Positions 38,475 through 47,529 of a stretch of DNA of 64,000 nt are shown piece by piece. Positions within the stretch are counted from its first letter, which is position 1, and the number at the start of each line of letters is the position of its first letter. This stretch comes from Psychrobacter aquimaris. Lineage in GTDB: Bacteria > Pseudomonadota > Gammaproteobacteria > Pseudomonadales > Moraxellaceae. A model generated the notes under the pieces. The model saw only the letters and a list, made by a program, of their open reading frames with translations, ran no database searches and was not told the DNA's origin. Where the stretch lies: assembly GCF_016107525.1 (NCBI RefSeq), contig NZ_JABASR010000008.1:124001-188000 (forward strand), written 5' to 3'. The position numbers and the translations under genes were made by a program.

Positions 38475-39500
38475 TTATTCAGGCAATTTGATTTGCTCTG
38501 GTAACCAGTCTGCCATATCTTCTGGTAGTGGTGCGGTAATAGTTTCATAACCTGGAATGTCTAAACGCCACGCGTGTAAGCATAAACGATGAACGCCTGA
38601 TTTATCATGCACATTATATTTATCATCCCCCAAGATAGCGTGACCAATGTGAGCCAAATGCACACGGATTTGATGGGTGCGACCCGTCAGTGGTTTGGCT
38701 TCAATTAGGCTAACTGGCTGATCGGCAATCGTAAAACGACCATGAACGACAATATCTGTCTGGCTTTCTTTCGCTTGTGGATCTTGCGCATCTACTTTGA
38801 CGCGGCGCTCACCACTAGCCAGCGTATAGCGTAGCAATGACGCATCGATACGTTGCTCATTTAATGCCGGCTGACCTTTGGCGATACATAGGTAGTGCTT
38901 CTGGATGGTTTTATCAACCAGATGCTGCTGCAAGGCTTTTAGCGCAGAGCGTTTTTTAGAAATCATCAACAAGCCGGAGGTGTCTTTATCGATGCGATGT
39001 ACCAGCTCTAGGTATTTTTTACCTGTCACTTCACGCATGGCTTCGATAACACCAAAGTCCAAGCCACTGCCACCATGAACGGCGATACCAGAAGGCTTAT
39101 TCAACACTAGCATACCTTCGTCTTCATAAACCACGCGTGCCAATAAGCTTTTAGCAAACTCGGTGCTGATGATTGGCTTTTCGCGGGTAGCGAGTACCAC
39201 TGGCGCGATACGTACCACGTCTTCACGTTGTACTCTATCGTGTGCCTTGCAACGTTTGTTGTTGACGCGTACTTCATCTGAGCGAATCATTTTATAGATA
39301 TGCGGCTTTGGCAACCCTTTTAAACGGTTCAACAAAAAGTTATCCAAGCGCTGATCGTGTTGATGGCGGGTTACTTCAAGATAATTAACCTTACCAAAGT
39401 TGCTGATTTCATCGTCAGCGCTTTGCGGGCGTGTTTTACTATTAAAAATAGCAGGGGCTTCATGGGTAGGTGCGTCGTCAGTCATTTTTGGGTTCGTCAT
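38475..39500 (-). CDS. rluC: 23S rRNA pseudouridine synthase RluC
   Basis: Makes pseudouridines in 23S rRNA (955, 2504 and 2580 in E. coli). The 341 residues have an N-terminal S4 RNA-binding domain (DQRLDNFLLNRLKGLPKPHIYKMI region, about 48-110) and the RluA-type core with catalytic Asp in HRIDKDTSGLLMISK near 168 and PLTGRTHQIRVHLAHIGH near 270. The divergent rluC/rne arrangement is the classical one, but the spacer here is 1.2 kb and carries remnants. Confidence 0.94.
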   Translation of the reverse strand: MTNPKMTDDAPTHEAPAIFNSKTRPQSADDEISNFGKVNYLEVTRHQHDQRLDNFLLNRLKGLPKPHIYKMIRSDEVRVNNKRCKAHDRVQREDVVRIAPVVLATREKPIISTEFAKSLLARVVYEDEGMLVLNKPSGIAVHGGSGLDFGVIEAMREVTGKKYLELVHRIDKDTSGLLMISKKRSALKALQQHLVDKTIQKHYLCIAKGQPALNEQRIDASLLRYTLASGERRVKVDAQDPQAKESQTDIVVHGRFTIADQPVSLIEAKPLTGRTHQIRVHLAHIGHAILGDDKYNVHDKSGVHRLCLHAWRLDIPGYETITAPLPEDMADWLPEQIKLPE

Positions 39501-39937
39501 TTTTAGTTAGGTATTTACAGAAAGATTTGCTATAGTTTAGCATGTTGAGCGACAATTAAGCAGAGGCTGCAGCAATAATCATTATTGTTCTAGATAGCGC
39601 ATTATCGTTTTTACGACTTTTTAGTAAAAAGGTATTAGCGGTATACCCTGCCAACATTGTACGTTTCATCGGATTTTAGGGCGCAGTATCTGTTTAGAAA
39701 TATCACCTGTAGATATTTATAGATATGCCCCCATAAATTGTAGATTGTAAAATGAAAGTATCATACTGACTTTACTCAGTATCATAGAATAAATAGTGAC
39801 ACTAAATACCTTTGTGTTCATCAATTCAGCGTTGATAAATTTGGCTAAATGCCCGTTTATTGACTGATAATGACACTACATTGACTCACAACCTGCATGA
39901 CAACGACTGTATTTGATAATTATTCATTATTTAATGA

Positions 39938-40254
39938 CTAATTATCTGATGGTCCTTTACGCAAGCGTAGTTGAGCAAGTATGGGTTGTTTAGCATTAGG
40001 ATCGAGGAGTATATCGATAGCTGCCTAAGTATTGGTGGTCAAACAGATAACGATAAAAAGATATGAATACAGCACCATACTGATAGTTTGGTCATTTATT
40101 CTGTTTGCCAAGTACGCCCCGCTGATAACCGAAGCCGCGACACCTAATCTTAAAACACCCAAGATATTATTGACGTTATACCAGAAAGAACGATAAATAA
40201 AGAGTGACCAATTGCTTTACCTAAATAAATAATTGCTGAATATTGCCATTTCAT
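39938..40254 (-). pseudogene. Remnant of a TSUP (TauE/SafE)-like membrane protein
   Basis: Minus-strand translation gives MKWQYSAIIYLGKAIGHSL then a hydrophobic stretch in one frame. After a +1/-1 shift it continues in another with NILGVLRLGVAASVISGAY, LANRINDQTISMVL and a final hydrophobic helix. This is the order seen in the C-terminal half of TSUP permeases (small-residue helix, G-A-x-L-A-x-R-I, last helix). A stop and about 28 polar codons follow. There is no start, ribosome site or N-terminal half. Assignment is by eye and tentative. Confidence 0.35.
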
Positions 40255-40272
40255 ATAGTGGAACTTATAACA

Positions 40273-40606
40273 GCGATATTATTGCTAGACTTTGATGGAT
40301 GAATAGCAGCAGCACAACGCCTTTTTAATATCAGTATCTTGAATCCCGTCACTGCCCCTCGCCTACTCTTACAAAGTAAGCTGGCATGACTACCAATAGA
40401 GCTTACTGATAATAAAAGTGAACCGTATGCTGACGCATCGATATTTGAACTAAGCCTATCAATAATAAGATATAAATAGATAGCCTTACACCCTATAGAT
40501 TTTATATTTACGTTAGCATTGCTAACCGACTTTAGGTAAAAAACAAGCCATTGACAAAGCCCAAGTGCTTTATTTAACCCATGATTTACGTTCTATTGTT
40601 AATTAA
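40273..40606 (+). pseudogene. Remnant of a HAD-type phosphatase
   Basis: In frame from 40273 the translation reads AILLLDFDG, a stop, then IAAAQRLFN, matching a HAD motif I with a stop at the usual DFDG[T/V] position. Two further stops interrupt it. In another frame at 40526-40606 it reads LGKKQAIDKAQVLYLTHDLR, resembling the motif III/IV end (GKxxAIxK...VLYxGDxxRDI). Only about 110 codons remain of a usual 200 or more. It lies within 100 bp of rne. Confidence 0.35.
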
Positions 40607-40699
40607 AATCTGCTCATGCTAATTTAAATGTTAGCCATACTTGCCATTACGCTCTAAAGCCCGTCTCGTCGTTGTTATGCGTACTCATAGGATACAAAT

Positions 40700-43600
40700 A
40701 TGAAACGCATTTTGATCAACGCTACTCAAAACGAAGAAATTCGTGTCGCCTTATGTAAAGGCAACCATCTTTACGATTTCGATTTAGAAAACCGTACTCG
40801 TGAACAAAAAAAATCTAATATCTATAAAGGTCATGTAACCCGTGTCGAGCCATCGCTCGAAGCTGTATTTGTTGAATATGGCTCACAGCGCCAAGGGTTT
40901 TTACCGATTCGTGAAATCTCTGCTGAATACCTAAGCGGCAATCCACGTGACGAAAACATCAAAAAGCTGATCAAAGAAGGCGACGAGCTAATCGTCCAAG
41001 TCGAAAAAGAAGAGCGTGGTAACAAAGGCGCTGCCCTATCAACTTATGTCTCATTAGCTGGTCGCTATCTGGTATTAATGCCAAATAACCCTCGTGGTGG
41101 CGGTATCTCACGTCAAATCTCGGGTAAGCTGCGTGAAGACATGAAGCGTATGCTAAGCAATCTTGATTTGCCAAAAGGTATGAGCGTCATCATTCGTACT
41201 GCGGGTATTGGCAAAACTCAAGAAGACTTGCAGCATGATTTAAACCATTTGCTTAATATCTGGCAAGCCATTCAAGAACAAAACCAAAAATATCCTTCGC
41301 CGCGCTTGGTTCACCAAGAAGCAGGCGTCGTGACCCGTGCCGTTCGTGACTATCTGCGTGATGACATTGCTGAGATTTGGATTGATAACGAAAATGCTTA
41401 TATTGAAGCGGCAGGTTTTATCGATGCGGTGATGCCAAAGCAAGCTGAAAAGCTACGCAAATATACCGATTATGAGCCGATGTTTTCACGCTTTAATATC
41501 GAAAAGCAAATAGAAACTGCTTATCAGCGCGAAGTGCGTCTGCCATCAGGCGGCTCAATCGTTATCGACCAAACGGAAGCACTGGTCTCTATTGATATCA
41601 ACTCAGCCAAGTCGACCAAAGGTTCAGACGTTGCTGAGACTGCTTACCATACCAACTTGGAAGCAGCTGATGAGATTGCTCGTCAGCTACGTTTGCGTGA
41701 TATGGGTGGTTTGATCGTTATTGACTTCATCGATATGAATGACAATAAGCATCAAAAAGAAGTGGAAAAACGTCTGATTGATGCCACTAAATACGATCGT
41801 GCGCGCGTACAGTTTGGCGATATCTCTAAGTTTGGTTTGATGGAAATGAGCCGTCAACGTCTACGTCCATCACTAGAAGAGTCAACGGGTTATATTTGTC
41901 CACGCTGTCACGGCAATGGCATGATTCGTGACTTGCGTTCATTGTCGCTATCCATTATGCGTCAAATTGAGCAAATTGCTCTCAAAGAACGCCAAGGTGA
42001 GGTGCAAGCAGAAGTCCCAACAGATATCGCAGCATTCTTGTTGAATGAAAAGCGTGACAGCTTGGTTTATCTTGAGCAAGACAGCGGCACGCGCATCACT
42101 ATTTTACCGCACGCTCATTTAGAATCGCCAAACTTTAAGCTTCACTTTAACCGTGATGGCTTTGCCCCATCGAGCTATGAGCGTATCACTGATGCTCAGG
42201 AACAAGAGCACAGCGATCTTGGCTACAATGTTGACTGGCAGACTGCTGAAAAAGAGCGTCCTGAGCAGCAGCCTACTCGCCAGCCTCGTAAAACGTCAGA
42301 TGACAGTAATAATAAGCAAGACAGCCGTTCAAATGCGCAGCAAAATACAGCCACACAAGCGCAAAACGATACGGTAAATCATAGTAATGACCGCCGTAAC
42401 CATAAAAACACCAATGACGTTACACCTGCGCACGCACCGCAAGCTAGTAAAGCCGCGAGCGTTGCAGCTCCAGTCGCAGCGCAGACTCAAAATGTCGAAA
42501 CAAATGCTCAACCACAAGCAGTTGCTTGGTTATCAAACCTATTCGCTCAGGCGCCGCAAGCCACAACCACACCTAGCGTTAGTAGTCGTGATGCCGCTGA
42601 AGCAATCGAAGCGCTAGTGAACACTGGCGCGCAAAGCTTAGGTTCATTTGGTCAAGTTGATAGCAATGCGTTGAACAATACTGCCTCAAGCAGTGAGCAG
42701 CCGACTCAACAAAATAATGATCAGAAGAGTGACAGCCAGCAGTCAGATAGCAATAGCAATCGTCAGCAAGCACGCCGTAATAATGACAGCGACACTGATG
42801 ACGGCAATAACGAAGACAGAAGAAGACGTAAGCCGCGTAAGTCTAGATCATCTAAGCCGCGTCAAAGAAAAGATCAGACAGAAGAGTCTAGCAATGAGAT
42901 AAACGGCGATACCGAAAACAACGCCTCAAATAGTGCGGCAAATAACGCTGATGACAAGCAGGCTGACAATCAAAATAAACGTCAGCAGGATGCCAGACGC
43001 ACGAATGATCGCAACCGCAACAACCGTCAAGATAGTAACCAGCAAAACAGCAGTCGTCAAGATAGCAGCCACAACGCAAACGAGCGCAATGATGCTGATG
43101 ATAAAGACAGTAATACAGCAGATGAGCAAACTCGCGCAAAGCGTAAATCGCATAGCCAACGCGGCTCACGTGGCAAGTTAGAGCGCGGTGAGACACTAAC
43201 AGCTGAAAATACTAAGCAACCCAATCAGCAGGCGACAACCGGTACGAACGGCCGCAAAAATCAATCGAACACGCGCCGAAATCAAGATCCTAATGAAGTC
43301 GTGCTACAAGTCAATGAAGCACCCGTTGAGCTGAAATCACCAGAAGTCGTGCACTTGTCTCTAGATGACAGCAAGTCCACACACGCTAAGACTCAATCTA
43401 GCGAAAAGCAGAGCTCAGCACATGACACGGCAAAAAATGAGCACTCAAAAGATCGTACTGCTCAACAGCCTGCGAATAAACATAGTAGCAATGAGCAGAA
43501 CACTGACAAGCAGAACACCAGTGCTCAGAACGCTGATAAGAAAAGTGACGAGAAGAAAAGCACGGTAGAAACACCAGAGCGTCAGGTTAATAATGGCAAA

Positions 43601-44971
43601 GGTGATGCTACTAAAGCTGAGGTACAGAACGATACACCTATACATGAGCCAGTTGCTGAAAACAAAAAAGAGCCTGTAGAAGTGCAGTCAACCTCGACTA
43701 GCAACACGGACAGTCAATCAGCTAGTCCAAAGCCAGTAACTACTGAGGTAGAGCAAGCCCCAGTGACGTCGCAGCATCAGAAAGACAATACTGCTGATGA
43801 TACCGGTAAGTCTGAAGAAGCTAAGAAGGTTCAAGCCAATGTCAATGACAGTCATAACGCAAGTGATAAGACCAACTCAGCACTGACGTTAACGCACGAA
43901 GCATTGTTTGCCAAACGCTATGTGACTGCTGAGAAGTTCGGTCAGGCTAGCAATGACCCACGTGTCGTTCGTAGTCAGCAAGCGCAAGTCACTCAACAAT
44001 CTCAAGTAGTTGAATCAGCAGTGGCAAGCTCATCAGCTATTCGCGGAACCGTTGGTGATTTTATTCGTAAATCCTTAACAGATGCAGAGAGTCGTTTAAA
44101 AAATGACGGTGTCATCAGTTGCTTTATTGCTGCTATCGAAGCACATACGCAGCAAGCAAAACCAGCTAACGTTGAGACGAATGTCACACCGACTGCTGAT
44201 ACTAAAGTTGAGGACAGCAATTTTGACTTTAGCAACTATGGCTATCAGCCATTAGCGGCAGATTACCTAACGCGCTTTGAAACAATGACACAAGCAGTCA
44301 GTCAGTTTGCGGCAACACAAGGTAAAACGGATGTTGAACCACGCGCCATTGGTAAGCGTGCTAGCAACGATCCACGTGGCCAACATCCTAGTTATCAGGA
44401 GCCCGCAGTGTTGAGTCTACCTACTGAAAAGGCGACTGATACTGAGCAAACGGTTATTGAACATGATGATAACAATGTGGATGCTCATGATGTTGAGGCA
44501 AACGCTCTCTCCAACCAAGCTCAAGCACATGCTGTTAGTGCGGACAGCGAACAGTTACTAGAAGCAGAGCAAGCACTTGCAGAAGCAACTAACGAGCCGT
44601 TGAATGAAGGCACTGATATTGCTGATAGCGTAGTAGCTGAAAAGACTGACGTGCCAAGTGACGATAGCGAAGCTGCTAACGTTGAAGAGACTGACATTGA
44701 AAATATCAAGCCCGCAGATGAACCTAAGGTAGAGCAACCTACCAAAGAAGCGGGCAAAGATGACAGTCAGACTGCTAAGTCAAAAACCACGATCGCCAGT
44801 TATAAAAACATGATTGAGAATGTGGCTGAACAACTGCTGCCACAGACTGGCATGTTTAATTTGACCACGCCAAAAGTACCAAAAGCACGTAGCCGTAAGC
44901 CTAAAATGGAGCATAAAAAGCCTACACAAGCTGAAAAGCTAGAGGCTGACGATTCAGATAGCGAAAGCTAA
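40700..44971 (+). CDS. rne: Ribonuclease E
   Basis: The essential endoribonuclease for mRNA decay and rRNA/tRNA processing. The catalytic half (about 1-530) has the S1 domain, 5'-sensor and DNase I-like domain with the metal-binding aspartates in VSIDINSAKS and LIVIDFIDM, and the zinc-link CPRCHGNG at about 401-408, as in E. coli. The C-terminal half (about 540-1423) is low-complexity, rich in Asn/Gln/Ser/Asp, with an Arg/Lys cluster near 710-730 (RRRRKPRKSRSSKPRQRK) for RNA binding. Two SNDPR motifs occur near 1090 and 1225, and a basic patch near the end. At 1423 residues it exceeds E. coli (1061). A strong terminator follows. Confidence 0.95.
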   Translation: MKRILINATQNEEIRVALCKGNHLYDFDLENRTREQKKSNIYKGHVTRVEPSLEAVFVEYGSQRQGFLPIREISAEYLSGNPRDENIKKLIKEGDELIVQVEKEERGNKGAALSTYVSLAGRYLVLMPNNPRGGGISRQISGKLREDMKRMLSNLDLPKGMSVIIRTAGIGKTQEDLQHDLNHLLNIWQAIQEQNQKYPSPRLVHQEAGVVTRAVRDYLRDDIAEIWIDNENAYIEAAGFIDAVMPKQAEKLRKYTDYEPMFSRFNIEKQIETAYQREVRLPSGGSIVIDQTEALVSIDINSAKSTKGSDVAETAYHTNLEAADEIARQLRLRDMGGLIVIDFIDMNDNKHQKEVEKRLIDATKYDRARVQFGDISKFGLMEMSRQRLRPSLEESTGYICPRCHGNGMIRDLRSLSLSIMRQIEQIALKERQGEVQAEVPTDIAAFLLNEKRDSLVYLEQDSGTRITILPHAHLESPNFKLHFNRDGFAPSSYERITDAQEQEHSDLGYNVDWQTAEKERPEQQPTRQPRKTSDDSNNKQDSRSNAQQNTATQAQNDTVNHSNDRRNHKNTNDVTPAHAPQASKAASVAAPVAAQTQNVETNAQPQAVAWLSNLFAQAPQATTTPSVSSRDAAEAIEALVNTGAQSLGSFGQVDSNALNNTASSSEQPTQQNNDQKSDSQQSDSNSNRQQARRNNDSDTDDGNNEDRRRRKPRKSRSSKPRQRKDQTEESSNEINGDTENNASNSAANNADDKQADNQNKRQQDARRTNDRNRNNRQDSNQQNSSRQDSSHNANERNDADDKDSNTADEQTRAKRKSHSQRGSRGKLERGETLTAENTKQPNQQATTGTNGRKNQSNTRRNQDPNEVVLQVNEAPVELKSPEVVHLSLDDSKSTHAKTQSSEKQSSAHDTAKNEHSKDRTAQQPANKHSSNEQNTDKQNTSAQNADKKSDEKKSTVETPERQVNNGKGDATKAEVQNDTPIHEPVAENKKEPVEVQSTSTSNTDSQSASPKPVTTEVEQAPVTSQHQKDNTADDTGKSEEAKKVQANVNDSHNASDKTNSALTLTHEALFAKRYVTAEKFGQASNDPRVVRSQQAQVTQQSQVVESAVASSSAIRGTVGDFIRKSLTDAESRLKNDGVISCFIAAIEAHTQQAKPANVETNVTPTADTKVEDSNFDFSNYGYQPLAADYLTRFETMTQAVSQFAATQGKTDVEPRAIGKRASNDPRGQHPSYQEPAVLSLPTEKATDTEQTVIEHDDNNVDAHDVEANALSNQAQAHAVSADSEQLLEAEQALAEATNEPLNEGTDIADSVVAEKTDVPSDDSEAANVEETDIENIKPADEPKVEQPTKEAGKDDSQTAKSKTTIASYKNMIENVAEQLLPQTGMFNLTTPKVPKARSRKPKMEHKKPTQAEKLEADDSDSES

Positions 44972-44990
44972 TCGTTTAATGCTCAATGCA

Positions 44991-45028
44991 AAAGCCCCAA
45001 AGTTGTCAGCAACTTTGGGGCTTTTTTA
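44991..45028 (+). terminator. Terminator of rne
   Basis: Perfect 12-bp GC-rich stem gccccaaagttg with its complement, 4-nt loop and six T. Confidence 0.92.
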
Positions 45029-45075
45029 TAAAATAAAATCACAAGCAATATAAAGCTCAAGCGTATTTAATTGGC

Positions 45076-46005
45076 TTAGTGGGCAGATGACGCTTTGTCG
45101 TCCTTTCCACGAATTTTTCCAATAATTGTAAAGATAGCAACGACCGCAGCACCAATGATAAAGCCAATGATGCCATTTAATATGGTCGTCGTTAAGCTCT
45201 CAAAGATACCCGTTAAATCAGCGATATCCTCCACTCCATGATGTAAGAAGCCAATACCGTGTACTAAGATACCACCCCCTACTAAAAACATCGCCAAGGT
45301 GCCAGCGATAGATAAAAACTTCATGAGTTTGGGTGCAGCCGCAAACATCACCTTTCCTAATTTTTGCTTGAACGCCCCTTCTTGTTCCATTAAATGCAGA
45401 CCTGCATCGTCTATCTTCACGATACCAGCAACCAAGCCATAAATACCAATAGTAATACCGATGGCTAAAATAGAAAGCACCAAGCTTCGTTCTAATAAAG
45501 TAGCACTTGCCGTTGACCCCAAGGCAATCACGATAATCTCAGCTGACAGAATAAAATCTGTACGCACTGCGCCTTTAATTTTTTCTTTTTCAAAAGCGAC
45601 CAAATCTATAGTCTCATCAGCATTGGCTTGCCGACGTGCATTTTGCTCCTCATCGTGTGGCAAAGCATGTGGCCAAAATCGATGAATGACTTTCTCAGCG
45701 CCCTCATAAACCAAAAACAAACCGCCACACATTAATAAAAAAGTGACCAGTGGGGGATAAACGGAACTAATCAAGAGTGCCGCTGGTACTAGTATAAGTT
45801 TATTAACAAATGAGCCTTTGGCGACTGCCCAAACCACTGGCAGCTCACGATTGGCTTTAACACCTGTGACCTGCTCTGCGTTGAGCGCCAAATCATCGCC
45901 CAATACGCCTGCGGTTTTTTTGGCAGCGACTTTGGTCATGACGGAAACATCATCCAATATCACACTGATATCATCAAGTAGGGTTAATAAACTGGCACCT
46001 GCCAT
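45076..46005 (-). CDS. DUF808 family membrane protein (YedI-like)
   Basis: A 309-residue inner-membrane protein opening MAGASLLTLLDDISVILDDV, with the typical MTKVAAKKTAGVLGDDLALNAEQVTG stretch (residues about 22-47) and six or so helices. RFWPHALPHDEEQ near 111-123 and KEKIKGAVRTDFILSAEIIVIALG near 139-162 are also characteristic. The family occurs widely in Proteobacteria with no established function. It is transcribed towards rne, alone. Confidence 0.85.
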   Translation of the reverse strand: MAGASLLTLLDDISVILDDVSVMTKVAAKKTAGVLGDDLALNAEQVTGVKANRELPVVWAVAKGSFVNKLILVPAALLISSVYPPLVTFLLMCGGLFLVYEGAEKVIHRFWPHALPHDEEQNARRQANADETIDLVAFEKEKIKGAVRTDFILSAEIIVIALGSTASATLLERSLVLSILAIGITIGIYGLVAGIVKIDDAGLHLMEQEGAFKQKLGKVMFAAAPKLMKFLSIAGTLAMFLVGGGILVHGIGFLHHGVEDIADLTGIFESLTTTILNGIIGFIIGAAVVAIFTIIGKIRGKDDKASSAH

Positions 46006-46405
46006 GTGTGCTCCTTAGCAAAATTTGTTGAAATAAAGGATTAAAAAAATAATTGATATCAATAACTTTATATGAATTTTTATAAAAATCATGTTATTAG
46101 CGGTAGCCTACAAGGACGAGCATCGATATTAAATAGTACAAATGTATCTTGTTTTTTGAATTAATGCTTATTCCTACTGCTATTATTACCACCTTATCTC
46201 GCTATATAGCCTCTGACTGTTATTTACCATAAATATGTTAATATAGGCGACATTATCACCTCCCTTTTATAATTGTAAATTGTAAAAAGTCCTTCAATTT
46301 TAACCCTTTAAGACAGTATTGATACGTATTACTTTATCTAGAAATTCAGTATCATTTTTCTTAAAACGACTTCATGATTAGGCACGATGCCTACAGGACA
46401 CCCAT
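46006..46405. other. Divergent spacer upstream of dsbC
   Basis: 400 bp, strongly AT-rich, with room for both promoters. I recognise no RNA, repeat or gene. Confidence 0.4.
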
Positions 46406-47260
46406 ATGTCACTCCCAATTGCAAAAAACACCTTTGCCCCTAACCGCTTTTCTCGAAATAATTTATCTCGTTTTATGATGAGTGCACTGCTTGTTGTGAT
46501 TGCTGCTGGCTGCTCAAACAATGCAGCCGATGCAACCAGTAACACCAGTATCGTCAATAGTAGCGATGCGAAAACCAGTACAAGTAAAGCATCTGCTGAG
46601 AGCGACGCTGCTGTGGTAAAGGCGTTACAGGCGAATTTAAATACGTCAGGCATTGAAGAAAGTATCATTTCAGCCGTACCAACAGATATGGATGGTATTT
46701 ATTGGGTCACGGCGGAAGGGCTGCCGTCTTTCTTCACCGATAAGTCTGGCAAACACATTATCCAAGGTCAGATTATTGCTGTTGGCGAGGCTGCGCCCGT
46801 TGATATCAGTGCGGCCTTAGTTGCTAGTACCGCACAAGAAGCACTAAAAGCCGTCGATAAAAAAGACATGGTTATTTATCCAGCAATAGGTGAAACGAAG
46901 TCAGTGGTCTATGCCTTTACCGATGCAGACTGTGGCTATTGTCGTAAATTGCATGAAGAGATGGGTGATATCAATGCACGTGGTATCGAAGTACGTTATT
47001 TAGCATGGCCGCGCAGTCAGGAATCGGTACCAAAAATGGAAGCCATTTGGTGTAGTGAAGATCGCAAGGCGGCAATGGATCAAGGAAAAATGGGGGCTGA
47101 TGTACAAGCCCCTAGCTGTGCCAACCCGGTACAAGAACACATGGCATTGGGTGCAAAACTTGGTGTGCGTGGTACTCCCGCTATCTTTACTGAAGCAGGA
47201 CAGCAAGTAGGTGGCTATCTACCTGCGGCGCAGTTGGCTCAAGCCGTCGGCGCTAGCTAG
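46406..47260 (+). CDS. dsbC: Thiol:disulfide interchange protein DsbC
   Basis: A periplasmic disulfide isomerase. The 284 residues comprise an N-terminal export signal, a Ser/Ala linker, the DsbC dimerisation domain (about 70-140; GIEESIISAVPTDMDGIYWV, GKHIIQGQIIAVG) and a thioredoxin domain with active site DADCGYCRKLHEEM near residue 175 and cis-Pro in RGTPAIF near 264. The signal ends VIAAGC, which resembles a lipobox, so the protein may be membrane-anchored, unlike soluble E. coli DsbC. The dsbC-hom order is common in Pseudomonas-like genomes. Confidence 0.92.
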   Translation: MSLPIAKNTFAPNRFSRNNLSRFMMSALLVVIAAGCSNNAADATSNTSIVNSSDAKTSTSKASAESDAAVVKALQANLNTSGIEESIISAVPTDMDGIYWVTAEGLPSFFTDKSGKHIIQGQIIAVGEAAPVDISAALVASTAQEALKAVDKKDMVIYPAIGETKSVVYAFTDADCGYCRKLHEEMGDINARGIEVRYLAWPRSQESVPKMEAIWCSEDRKAAMDQGKMGADVQAPSCANPVQEHMALGAKLGVRGTPAIFTEAGQQVGGYLPAAQLAQAVGAS

Positions 47261-47529
47261 GGTTCATTATATGTTTTGAGCGTTTGTGATATCTATGACG
47301 ATGGCGACATTGTGTAGACGTCACAACTGCTTGTCGGTATGATACGATAAAGCGCTATGAAAAATCAGCAGCATACTTTTTATTTGAGTATTTTTTATTC
47401 AACTATAATGAGCAATCGATAAAGCTGCGACTGTCAAAATGCATGCAAATACTACAGCTAGTACCGCAAGTGCATTTGACGCTGTGACAGCGTTATCATT
47501 GTCATTATATTTAACCTCTTGAGGATACT

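Noticed and set aside
42888..43196. Open frames on the strand opposite the RNase E tail
   Set aside because: They arise from the repetitive, stop-poor codon composition of the tail. No ribosome site or recognisable protein is present.
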